A stretch of 64,000 nt of DNA from Gammaproteobacteria bacterium (GTDB taxonomy: Bacteria > Pseudomonadota > Gammaproteobacteria > Pseudomonadales > Pseudohongiellaceae): assembly GCA_029244985.1 (NCBI GenBank), contig JAQWQD010000018.1, positions 1 through 64,000 on the forward strand, written 5' to 3'. Within the stretch, counting starts at the first letter, position 1. The number at the start of each line of letters is the position of its first letter. This document shows, piece after piece, positions 18,186 to 26,401 of the stretch. The notes under the pieces were generated by a model. That model was not told where the DNA came from, made no database searches, and worked only from the letters and a program-made list of their open reading frames with translations. The position numbers and the translations under genes were made by a program.

Positions 18186-19916
18186 ATGAGTCGTCGCAGA
18201 ACCCTTAGTATCTCTTCTTTCAATTTGCCAAAAGCGTTGGTTTTTTTGCTCAGCGTGCTTCTGATTTCGATTTCATTTTCGGACGGAGGTCGAACGCCAG
18301 TTCGTGCCAAAAATGGTATGGTTTCCAGTGCTTCTAAATTAGCTACAGAAGTGGGAGTAGAAACACTAAAGCAGGGTGGCAACGCGGTTGATGCTGCGGT
18401 GGCAACAGCTTTCGCTTTAGCAGTGACCTGGCCTTCTGCCGGAAATATTGGGGGCGGTGGTTTTCTGGTTTATCACGGCGACAATGGCCATGCCACATCC
18501 TTTGATTTTCGGGAAAAAGCAGCCCTTGCTGCAACTGAAGAGATGTATCTTGGGGTAGATGGAAAAGTGGCTAATAACTCTAATCATATTGGCATGCTTG
18601 CTATTGGTGTGCCGGGAACAGTTGCGGGGCTTTATAAAGCTCATCAGGAGCTGGGCTCACTACCTTGGGCAGATTTAGTGGCACCGGCCGTGGCATTGGC
18701 CCGTGAGGGGATTCCAATAAACTACTCTCTCGAGACTGGCTTTGCTCGCAGTGCAAATCGGTTTAGACAGTATCCTTCTTCGGCGAAGAAATTTTTTAAG
18801 ACAGACGGTTCCCTTTATGAGCTGGGTGAAACTTGGGTGCAACCAGACCTTGCTAATACTCTTGACCTAATTCAGAACAATGGTAAAGACGGATTCTATA
18901 AAGGTGAAAACGCAAAGAAGCTGGCGGATTTTATGGCAGCAAATGGGGGCTTGATTACTGAAGAAGATTTGGCTAGTTATGAGGCGATAGAGCGGGAGCC
19001 AATTCGCGGAAATTATCGTGGCTATGAAATTATTAGCATGCCTCCCCCGAGTTCTGGTGGCGTAGTAATGGTTGAAATGTTAAATATTTTAGAAGGCTAT
19101 GATCTGGCAGCCTTAGGTCATAACTCCGCTGATTATCTACATGTTCTTACAGAAGCTATGCGCCGAGCGTATGCCGACCGGGCAGAACATCTGGGCGATC
19201 CAGATTTTAATGAATCGATGCCACTATCAAGGCTTATGAATAAAGATTATGCAGCTGCTTTGCGTGCGTCTATAGATATGGATAAAAAATCAGATAGCTC
19301 ACCGGCTGAATTTGCGCAGGCCTACGAAAGTGAAGAAACAACACATTTTTCTGTGGTTGATAAAAACGGCAATATGGTAAGTATGACTTATACCTTGGAG
19401 TTTGGTTATGGCTCTGCGATTGTTGCTGAAGGCGGTGGCTATTTATTAAATAATGAACTAGGCGATTTCAATGCGGTGCCAGGTCTAACAGATAGTAGAG
19501 GGAATATCGGTACTGCACCAAATCTGGTTGCACCGGGGAAAAGACCTCTTTCTTCAATGACCCCTACCATTGTTGCCCAAGATGGGAAGCCTATATTTGC
19601 TACAGGTAGTCCTGGCGGAAAAACTATCATCAATACAACCATGCAAACAATTCTCAATATCATCGATCATCGTTTTAATATTGCAGAGGCGATTGAAGCC
19701 GGCCGCATTCATCATCAATGGTTGCCGGATTTCACCAGTATAGAATCCAATACGATTTCGGTGGACACCTTGCGACTTTATGAAGCGAAAGGACATCAGA
19801 CCCGTGAACGGGGTTCTCAAGGCGCAGCTATGGGTGTGTACTATGATCGCGACACTGGCTTGTTTGAAGGTGCTGCCGATTCCCGTCGTGGAGACGGAGG
19901 CGCGGTTGGATACTAA
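18186..19916 (+). CDS. ggt: Gamma-glutamyltransferase
   Basis: A 576-residue Ntn-hydrolase precursor, the usual family length. The ATG at 18186 is preferred to a GTG at 18174. Either leaves an N-terminal hydrophobic export signal (residues ~15-33). Autoprocessing should occur before Thr385 in ETTHFSVVD, giving a large and a small subunit and the catalytic N-terminal threonine. Other family blocks are GMVSSASKLAT, GGNAVDAAVA, NIGGGGF, FREKAA, PPPSSGG, KRPLSSMTPT and GSPGGKTI. It transfers or hydrolyses the gamma-glutamyl group of glutathione and related peptides in the periplasm. The lipocalin-like gene follows 24 nt later. Confidence 0.96.
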   Translation: MSRRRTLSISSFNLPKALVFLLSVLLISISFSDGGRTPVRAKNGMVSSASKLATEVGVETLKQGGNAVDAAVATAFALAVTWPSAGNIGGGGFLVYHGDNGHATSFDFREKAALAATEEMYLGVDGKVANNSNHIGMLAIGVPGTVAGLYKAHQELGSLPWADLVAPAVALAREGIPINYSLETGFARSANRFRQYPSSAKKFFKTDGSLYELGETWVQPDLANTLDLIQNNGKDGFYKGENAKKLADFMAANGGLITEEDLASYEAIEREPIRGNYRGYEIISMPPPSSGGVVMVEMLNILEGYDLAALGHNSADYLHVLTEAMRRAYADRAEHLGDPDFNESMPLSRLMNKDYAAALRASIDMDKKSDSSPAEFAQAYESEETTHFSVVDKNGNMVSMTYTLEFGYGSAIVAEGGGYLLNNELGDFNAVPGLTDSRGNIGTAPNLVAPGKRPLSSMTPTIVAQDGKPIFATGSPGGKTIINTTMQTILNIIDHRFNIAEAIEAGRIHHQWLPDFTSIESNTISVDTLRLYEAKGHQTRERGSQGAAMGVYYDRDTGLFEGAADSRRGDGGAVGY

Positions 19917-19940
19917 TATTTCATTAAAGTGGAGCTAAAA

Positions 19941-20420
19941 ATGAGAACAAGAGCGCTTTGCTTGTCAATCAGTCTTTCATTACTTTGCCTGACATCATCG
20001 GTGCTGGCTGCTAACGATACCGATTCTATCAGGCAACAATTTATTGGCGATTTTGAATTAGTAAGCTATGTCGCATTTGCTGCCGATGGCAGCGAAAGAG
20101 ACATGAATTACATTGGCCGACTAAGTTACGATAAGTTTGACAATATGGCCGGCTTAGGGATGCCGAAAGATTTACCTGATCGTGCTTCGAATACCGATGA
20201 GAGAACTATCGGCGGTTTTGCCTATTGGGGCGGGGTTTCCTGGGATGTTGAGCAGGGAACTGTTACTCATCACGTCGAAGGTTCACCTATGGTCCCAGAA
20301 TGGGTTGGTGGCGATAACGTTCGCTATTATGAATTTATTACGGATGATCTGTTGTCTTTGACGGTAAAAAATAATCAGGGAAAAATAACTGGAACGTTGA
20401 CCTGGCGCAGGCTTAAATAG
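19941..20420 (+). CDS. Exported lipocalin-like domain protein
   Basis: A 159-residue protein. The ATG at 19941 has a GGAG site 6 nt upstream, better than the GTG at 19929. The signal peptide ends VLA-AN. The mature part reads as a small beta-barrel of the lipocalin-like type: IGDFELVSY at its start, GRLSYDKFDNMAGLG, FAYWGGVSWD, TVTHHVEGS, and a C-terminal TGTLTWRRL strand. Such proteins are often found alone and their ligands are unknown. It is probably co-transcribed with ggt. It converges on the 20429-21445 gene, leaving only 8 nt between stops. Confidence 0.87.
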   Translation: MRTRALCLSISLSLLCLTSSVLAANDTDSIRQQFIGDFELVSYVAFAADGSERDMNYIGRLSYDKFDNMAGLGMPKDLPDRASNTDERTIGGFAYWGGVSWDVEQGTVTHHVEGSPMVPEWVGGDNVRYYEFITDDLLSLTVKNNQGKITGTLTWRRLK

Positions 20421-20428
20421 CTTTACAA

Positions 20429-21445
20429 CTAGCGCTCTTCAGCTCGTGCACCTTTCAAAATATTGGCAATAGCGTAGTTGCCTGCGTGACACGCATATTC
20501 GTATAAATTCGAATCTGTTTTTGTCATTGGCATTATTCCCACAATTTTGTCAGTGAAGGTTGCTAAATCCTCTATTGTCCATTCATAACTCATTGAGGTT
20601 GAACTGGTTGGCATAAAACGCTCTATCAGGATTCTATTCGCCGCGTTTCCATAACCCCGATCGCGTAAACTTAAACTACCTACTTTTTCAGTGAAGTTGC
20701 GCGTCTCAACAACTAAGACTGAGCCATCGAAATAGCCACGGGAATCACCAGACCATTGGTTAATATTTTCATCTACATGCTCGCCACCTTGCAGTGGCAC
20801 GATGCGGGCATCAAAGCCCATTTCCGCTAAAATGACGACGTGGTCACGGTTCTGAAAAATCTGAATATTATTGTTGTAAGGACCGCTATATAGGGGAGGG
20901 CCGGAATTAAAAACCATGCAGCGCTCAGAAAGGCCCCGATCTTCAGGCCCATTACGAGCAATGCCCCCATGGGTATATCTCACTGGGCGTTCACCTGGAA
21001 TTTCTCGCACACCATTTTGGTCACTATGCTGAATTTTGATGTTGTCCTGCAATGTTGGTATACGGCCATTAAGCGGGTAGATTATCACTGAGGTTCGGTT
21101 GTTCTCGGCTAAGCCTTCTCGTTCCATCCAAAAATAATTTACTGAGGCTACTGAGGTAGAATTCATCGATTCAAGGGCTTGCTGTGCAATTTCAGTTTCT
21201 CTTTGGTCTCTATTGATTGCTGCATTTATTCGATTTTGCGCGGCAGTTTCTAGTTCTTCTTGAGAATAAAATTCTCTATCGCCCAGCCCCTCTGGCCTCT
21301 CAAAAGGTGCATAAGTAGAAAAATTCCACACACCCTGCAGATCAGGGTGGCCAAATTCTGTGAGGCTAGGCTCATAATCCTGCGCGTAAATTGGAATTGA
21401 GAAAAAACCCGACAAGCAACAACTTACTACTAAACTACTACGCAT
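20429..21445 (-). CDS. Secreted PDLxGxW-family protein
   Basis: A 338-residue exported protein (signal peptide ending near IYA-QD). It is the third member of the family in this window, close in length and motif order to the 13522-14568 protein: FGHPDLQGVWNFST, FERPEGLG, SERCMVFNSGPP, YNNNIQIFQN, DARIVP, WSGDSRGYF, VVETRNFTE and YEYACHAGNYA. The conserved cysteines are kept. It lies 12 nt downstream of the MBL-fold hydrolase gene and should be co-transcribed with it, which hints that the family assists hydrolytic or oxidative periplasmic enzymes. The function is otherwise unknown. Confidence 0.87.
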   Translation of the reverse strand: MRSSLVVSCCLSGFFSIPIYAQDYEPSLTEFGHPDLQGVWNFSTYAPFERPEGLGDREFYSQEELETAAQNRINAAINRDQRETEIAQQALESMNSTSVASVNYFWMEREGLAENNRTSVIIYPLNGRIPTLQDNIKIQHSDQNGVREIPGERPVRYTHGGIARNGPEDRGLSERCMVFNSGPPLYSGPYNNNIQIFQNRDHVVILAEMGFDARIVPLQGGEHVDENINQWSGDSRGYFDGSVLVVETRNFTEKVGSLSLRDRGYGNAANRILIERFMPTSSTSMSYEWTIEDLATFTDKIVGIMPMTKTDSNLYEYACHAGNYAIANILKGARAEER

Positions 21446-21457
21446 ATTGCAGACTAC

Positions 21458-23074
21458 TTAATTAATAATTTGAATAAAATCTTCCCAAGGTGTGGGCTGG
21501 CCGTGAATTGGTACAATCGTTTCAACGTCTAGGCCGAGTCGCTGCACGTGATTATACAATGTTCGGTTTGATGCTGTCGCTTCACTAGGCAATATCGAAT
21601 TCGGTGCGTCGAGTAGGTCAGCTTCGATCAAGATTTTTTGTTCCGGTAGATAGGCAACCAGCATGCCTTCAACATGACCCAAAGGATGCACATAAGACAT
21701 TTGCATGATGCGTTCTCCATCCGTCAGCACATAATTTTCTCTCACGACTTCATATTGGTAGCCCTCCGCCAGTTCGGTTGGTGGCCATAGACTTACCATG
21801 TCAGGGTCAAGGGTTCTTTGGGAATAATTTAGTACGTCTTTGGTATAAAAATCATAATTTTTCCAATGCGTAATAATGGTTGCACCGATGTGCATATAAG
21901 TACGTAACCCTCCTATGTGGTCATGATGTTGATGTGTATTGATCAAAAATCGAATAGGTTTATTGGGAATGTGTTCAACGATTGCATCAATAACTGCAAG
22001 ATTGCGTTTTTCATATAGTGGGGCTTCGACCACAGCAATGTAATCTTCAAATTCCACAACAACACTGTTATGGGAGCCTCCTCCATATAAGTAAATACCA
22101 TCACCGAGTGTTTCGACTTCCACAATTTCCGCAAAACTGGTATTTAGAACACTCATTGGGACCGAAACATCACCCGGGCACTGATTCGCGACGATGTCTG
22201 CTTGTCGTCCGCCGAACGCATTGTGGCCAGCGTTGATACTTTGTGCTTGATAGTTATCATCCCACCCAGTGTGGTGGTGCCAGTTCGTAGGAAAGCGAAT
22301 GCCGTCCCCAATATCAATATAATCGGCATTGGCGAATTCATGTTCATAGTTGGTATCTCCGATAACCGGATCGGGGACCCAGGTGTGTATTCGTTGTAAC
22401 AGGTTTTGAGAATTGATCGTGGCATCAACTCGAAACCTGTTCATGAGAGTAATAGACACAATAGTCATTTTCTCAGGATTCACAGTTGCACCATCGCGGC
22501 CCATTTCGCCTAGTTCCCAGCGCCAGCTCGCACGTGGATTAGCCCCAGGAAGACGTGCTGCCTTCAGAAACCCGTGAGGTGTTAACCACATATCGAGCTG
22601 CCAGCGTTCCGCATCGACCGAGCTCACGGCAATAGGATCGGCGTTCTGTCCATCCTGATGCCAGGCGAATTCACCATTAAGGCTAAATATTTGGCGCTCC
22701 TGTTGTTGCAGAGGAGTTCCTCCATACCAACCCAGACCGTATTTCCAGGACGCGGGATTATTCCCTGGGTCTCGATCAAAAGTTTCGATCATACGCACGT
22801 TGTCCCAGTCGATTACTCGAGAATAGTTTCGAAGGGGTTCGCCTCTAGGCCAATCCACTTCGTAACCATTAAGGCGTTGCTGTCCCACCATTCCTGAATA
22901 AGCGGTTCCAGCTATTGAAATGCAGGAGAGCCTGTCTTCACCAATTGCAGCAGAAGCGGCGGCAAGTATAGGCGCTGGGTCGATATACCCAGGTTCAAAT
23001 TCCTGAGCAACCAATGTGGTTGGGAGGAGTAAAGAGAGTAATGTTAACCGAGCTTGGAAATAATTCGGTGCCAC
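21458..23074 (-). CDS. Exported MBL-fold metallohydrolase
   Basis: A 538-residue protein. It begins at a GTG (23074) that sits right after a strong AAGGAGGT site, and a signal peptide follows (ending TLVA-QE). The first ~310 residues are an N-terminal domain I cannot assign. The C-terminal ~220 residues are a metallo-beta-lactamase fold with the zinc motif THQHHDHIGG (around residue 380), a further metal His in HPLGHVEGM, an Asp in IEADLLD, and a last His in PIHGQP. Glyoxalase-II/arylsulfatase-like MBL enzymes hydrolyse esters or thioesters. The substrate is unknown. It is first gene of a pair with the PDLxGxW gene. Confidence 0.9.
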   Translation of the reverse strand: MAPNYFQARLTLLSLLLPTTLVAQEFEPGYIDPAPILAAASAAIGEDRLSCISIAGTAYSGMVGQQRLNGYEVDWPRGEPLRNYSRVIDWDNVRMIETFDRDPGNNPASWKYGLGWYGGTPLQQQERQIFSLNGEFAWHQDGQNADPIAVSSVDAERWQLDMWLTPHGFLKAARLPGANPRASWRWELGEMGRDGATVNPEKMTIVSITLMNRFRVDATINSQNLLQRIHTWVPDPVIGDTNYEHEFANADYIDIGDGIRFPTNWHHHTGWDDNYQAQSINAGHNAFGGRQADIVANQCPGDVSVPMSVLNTSFAEIVEVETLGDGIYLYGGGSHNSVVVEFEDYIAVVEAPLYEKRNLAVIDAIVEHIPNKPIRFLINTHQHHDHIGGLRTYMHIGATIITHWKNYDFYTKDVLNYSQRTLDPDMVSLWPPTELAEGYQYEVVRENYVLTDGERIMQMSYVHPLGHVEGMLVAYLPEQKILIEADLLDAPNSILPSEATASNRTLYNHVQRLGLDVETIVPIHGQPTPWEDFIQIIN

Positions 23075-23314
23075 GGGACCTCCTTCGGCTTATAGTTGTT
23101 TTATTGTGGTTTTTAGGGTGCGGCTTTGAACTAAGATTAGAGTAATTGAGCTGTAACGCTAATTCAATATCCATCTGGCCCTAATCGGGTCCGGTGATAA
23201 CTGACGAGAAGATAAATCCTTCAGCCAAAATTATCTTCGGTCAAATCTAGCTAATTAATATGGTATAAATCCACGAACAGCCCAATATCAATGAATGTCC
23301 TTTAAAAAAGCGCG

Positions 23315-26206
23315 ATGATTAAAAAGAACACCAGCAGTGACCTAGAGCGCCGACTGCGTCGAGAACTTCGAGGCGACGTACTCTTTGATGATTTCAGCCG
23401 AGGTCGTTACAGCACTGATGCCTCAATATATCAATTAATGCCGATTGGAGTGGTCGTTCCAAAGAGCGACGATGATGTAGAGGCAGCGATTAAAATAGCT
23501 AAAGAAGAAGGCATACCAGTCCTGCCGAGAGGCAGTGGAACTTCACAAAATGGTCAGGCTATTGGTGAAGCTTTGTTGCTGGACACAACGCGACATCTGA
23601 ACACAGTTGTTGACTTCGATAAAGACAACCGAACCGCCTGCGTTCAGCCGGGTCTGGTGCTTGATCACCTAAACAGATTCTTGAAACCTCATGGGCTTTT
23701 CTATCCAGTCGATGTGTCTACCGCAAATCGTGCAACACTAGGGGGAATGACTGGCAATAACAGTTGTGGGGCTCGCTCAATACGTTATGGGAATATGGTC
23801 CATAACGTTAGATCTGTTGAAGCACTTCTCGCGGATGGTAGTCAGGCCCATTTTAAAAAGCTAAATGATGACCCAGGCAATGGTAATGTCAGCGCTATCT
23901 TACTCAAGCAATTACTCACGCTAGGTGAACGTGAAGCAGAAGAGATTGTTGCACGTTTTCCAGACTTGTTAAGGCGAGTGGGTGGCTACAATATCGACGA
24001 GCTGATAAAAGATAAGCCAAATCTGGGCAGTCTTTTGGTCGGCTCGGAGGGCACATTAGGTTTCTTCCAACGTATTCATTTAAATTTACAGCCCTTACCA
24101 TCGGAGAAGGTTCTGGGTATTTGTCATTTTCCAACTTTCTATGAAGCGATGGAAAGCACGCAGCATATCGTTAAGCTCGATCCAGCGGCTGTTGAACTTG
24201 TGGATCGCACGATGATCGATCTGGCGCGAGCGATTCCCATATTTGCGCCTACTGTTAATCGCTTTGTCGACGGTGAGCCCGACGCCTTGTTGCTGGTTGA
24301 GTTTGCTGGCGAAGACAAAAACGAACAACTGGCAGATTTACAGAAATTGGTCGAATTGATGGGGGATCTAGGTTTTCCAAATTCTGTGGTGGAAGCAACG
24401 GACAATGAATTTCAAAATGCTGTTTGGGAAGTTCGCAAACAAGGACTTAATATTATGATGTCAATGAAGGGAGATGGGAAACCGGTTTCCTTTATTGAAG
24501 ATTGTGCTGTTAACTTACGTGATCTTGCGGAATACACGCGTCGTTTGTCTGAAATATTTGAAAAATATGGGACAACTGGCACATTCTACGCTCATGCCTC
24601 TGTTGGTACTCTGCACGTGCGGCCAGTGCTCAATATGAAAGAAGAGTCCGGTGCTGTTAAGATGCGCGCGATAGTCGAAGAGTGTCTGGAGATGGTGCGA
24701 GAGTACAAAGGTTCTCATTCGGGTGAGCATGGTGATGGAATCTCTCGATCTGAATTTCATGAACCAATGTTTGGCAGGCGCATGGTGCAAAATTTTGAAG
24801 AAGTGAAGCAGGCTTTCGATCCGGGCAATTTGTTCAATCCTGGCAAAATTGTAAATCCGCATAAAATGGACGATCGGGAGATTATGCGCTTCGCACCGGG
24901 CTATGAGCCAATTAAGCTGGACACTAAACTAGATTGGTCGGAGTGGGGTGGAATAAACCGAGCCCTAGAAATGTGTAACAATAATGGGGCTTGTCGCAAG
25001 TCTCACGTAGGGTCGATGTGCCCATCCTATCGTGTAACCAAAGATGAACAACACCTAACTCGAGGGCGCGCCAATTCATTACGTCTGGCAATAACTGGGC
25101 AGTTGGGTCCAGATGCATTTAGCTCAGAAGCCATGTACGAAACCATGGACCTCTGTGTCAGCTGCAAGGGTTGCAAACGGGAATGCCCGACGGGTATTGA
25201 TATGGCGCGAATGAAGATAGAGTTTCTCGATCAATATCATCAGCGCCATGGAACAAAAATGCGGGAAAAGCTATTTGCTTACCTTCCTCGCTATGCTCCG
25301 AAAATCAAATCCTTGCATTTTCTACTAAATCTTCGGGATCAGATCCCTGGGTTAGCCAAAATCTCAGAATGGGTGTTCGGCCTTAGCAGTAAAAGGCAGC
25401 TGCCCAAATGGCGCAGAGATCATTTTCAATACTCTACAGAAGACCGGTTAGGCGCGGACAATAAAAAGGAAGTTGTGCTGTTGATAGATACTTTCAACGG
25501 CTGCTTTGAAACTGAAAACGCCAGCGCAGCTTTAGCCGTACTCAATGCTGCTGGATATCATGTGCATTGCCCGCGCCCTCTTGATGGAGGCAGACCACTT
25601 TGTTGCGGTCGAACTTTTATCAGCAACGGCCTAATAGACGAAGCAAAGATAGAAGTATGCAGGACTATGGAAGCCCTTAAGCCTTTTGTTGAAAGAGGTA
25701 TACCAGTAGTGGGTTTAGAACCTTCCTGCTTATTGACATTAAGGGATGAATATTTAGTGCTGTTTCCGGGGGAAGCAAGTAAAAGTCTCGCAGATAATAG
25801 TTTCATGCTGGAAGAGTTTCTGGCGGTAGAGCATGACGCGGGGCAGCTCAAATTAAATTTACAAGCTCTGCCAACCAAGCAAGCATTATTACATGGGCAC
25901 TGTCATCAAAAGGCTTTTGCAGCACTCTCCCCGGTGCAAAAAATACTGGGTCTGATTCCTGGGCTCGAAGTAAAGACAATCGATTCAAGCTGTTGCGGAA
26001 TGGCTGGTTCTTTTGGCTATGAAAAAGAACACTATGAGACCTCGATGGCCATGGGTTCGCTAAGCCTGTTTCCTTCGATCGAAGCATCGCAAGATGATGT
26101 TCTAATTGTTGCGGACGGGACTAGCTGTAGGGGACAGATTGAACACGGGACAGGGCGCGAAGCGCTTCATGTGGCGCGAGTATTGCAAATGGCCTTGCCC
26201 TCTTGA
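23315..26206 (+). CDS. FAD-linked oxidase / Fe-S dehydrogenase, YdiJ-like
   Basis: A large three-part cytoplasmic or membrane-associated dehydrogenase of 963 residues. Residues ~40-220 form a GlcD-type FAD-binding domain (VLPRGSGTSQNGQAIG, TLGGMTGNNSCGARS). Residues ~230-535 are the FAD-oxidase C-terminal domain (LLVGSEGTLG, HASVGTLHVRP, HSGEHGDG, FNPGKIVNP). Next come two Fe-S cysteine clusters, CNNNGAC...MCPS near 553 and CVSCKGCKRECP near 614. CCG motifs near residues 761 (LCCGR) and 892 (SCCGM) match the heterodisulfide-reductase-type domain. E. coli YdiJ, with this architecture, oxidises D-2-hydroxyglutarate. The substrate here should be a D-2-hydroxyacid, with the acceptor not evident. 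Confidence 0.93.
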   Translation: MIKKNTSSDLERRLRRELRGDVLFDDFSRGRYSTDASIYQLMPIGVVVPKSDDDVEAAIKIAKEEGIPVLPRGSGTSQNGQAIGEALLLDTTRHLNTVVDFDKDNRTACVQPGLVLDHLNRFLKPHGLFYPVDVSTANRATLGGMTGNNSCGARSIRYGNMVHNVRSVEALLADGSQAHFKKLNDDPGNGNVSAILLKQLLTLGEREAEEIVARFPDLLRRVGGYNIDELIKDKPNLGSLLVGSEGTLGFFQRIHLNLQPLPSEKVLGICHFPTFYEAMESTQHIVKLDPAAVELVDRTMIDLARAIPIFAPTVNRFVDGEPDALLLVEFAGEDKNEQLADLQKLVELMGDLGFPNSVVEATDNEFQNAVWEVRKQGLNIMMSMKGDGKPVSFIEDCAVNLRDLAEYTRRLSEIFEKYGTTGTFYAHASVGTLHVRPVLNMKEESGAVKMRAIVEECLEMVREYKGSHSGEHGDGISRSEFHEPMFGRRMVQNFEEVKQAFDPGNLFNPGKIVNPHKMDDREIMRFAPGYEPIKLDTKLDWSEWGGINRALEMCNNNGACRKSHVGSMCPSYRVTKDEQHLTRGRANSLRLAITGQLGPDAFSSEAMYETMDLCVSCKGCKRECPTGIDMARMKIEFLDQYHQRHGTKMREKLFAYLPRYAPKIKSLHFLLNLRDQIPGLAKISEWVFGLSSKRQLPKWRRDHFQYSTEDRLGADNKKEVVLLIDTFNGCFETENASAALAVLNAAGYHVHCPRPLDGGRPLCCGRTFISNGLIDEAKIEVCRTMEALKPFVERGIPVVGLEPSCLLTLRDEYLVLFPGEASKSLADNSFMLEEFLAVEHDAGQLKLNLQALPTKQALLHGHCHQKAFAALSPVQKILGLIPGLEVKTIDSSCCGMAGSFGYEKEHYETSMAMGSLSLFPSIEASQDDVLIVADGTSCRGQIEHGTGREALHVARVLQMALPS

Positions 26207-26401
26207 TAAGTACCAATATTTTGAACCACTGCATTCGCGCCATATTTCAAGCCTGTTTGTTGTAAAAACTTACACTAGAAACAAATAGATAGCTTCTTCT
26301 GCTGCTTATTATTTCTTGCCAAAAATAGGTTCGAAAGGTATCTTTTGCTTCACAAAGATAATTCCTCAGATCCTTATTTTCAGGATCCCCGCGAGGTTAA
26401 G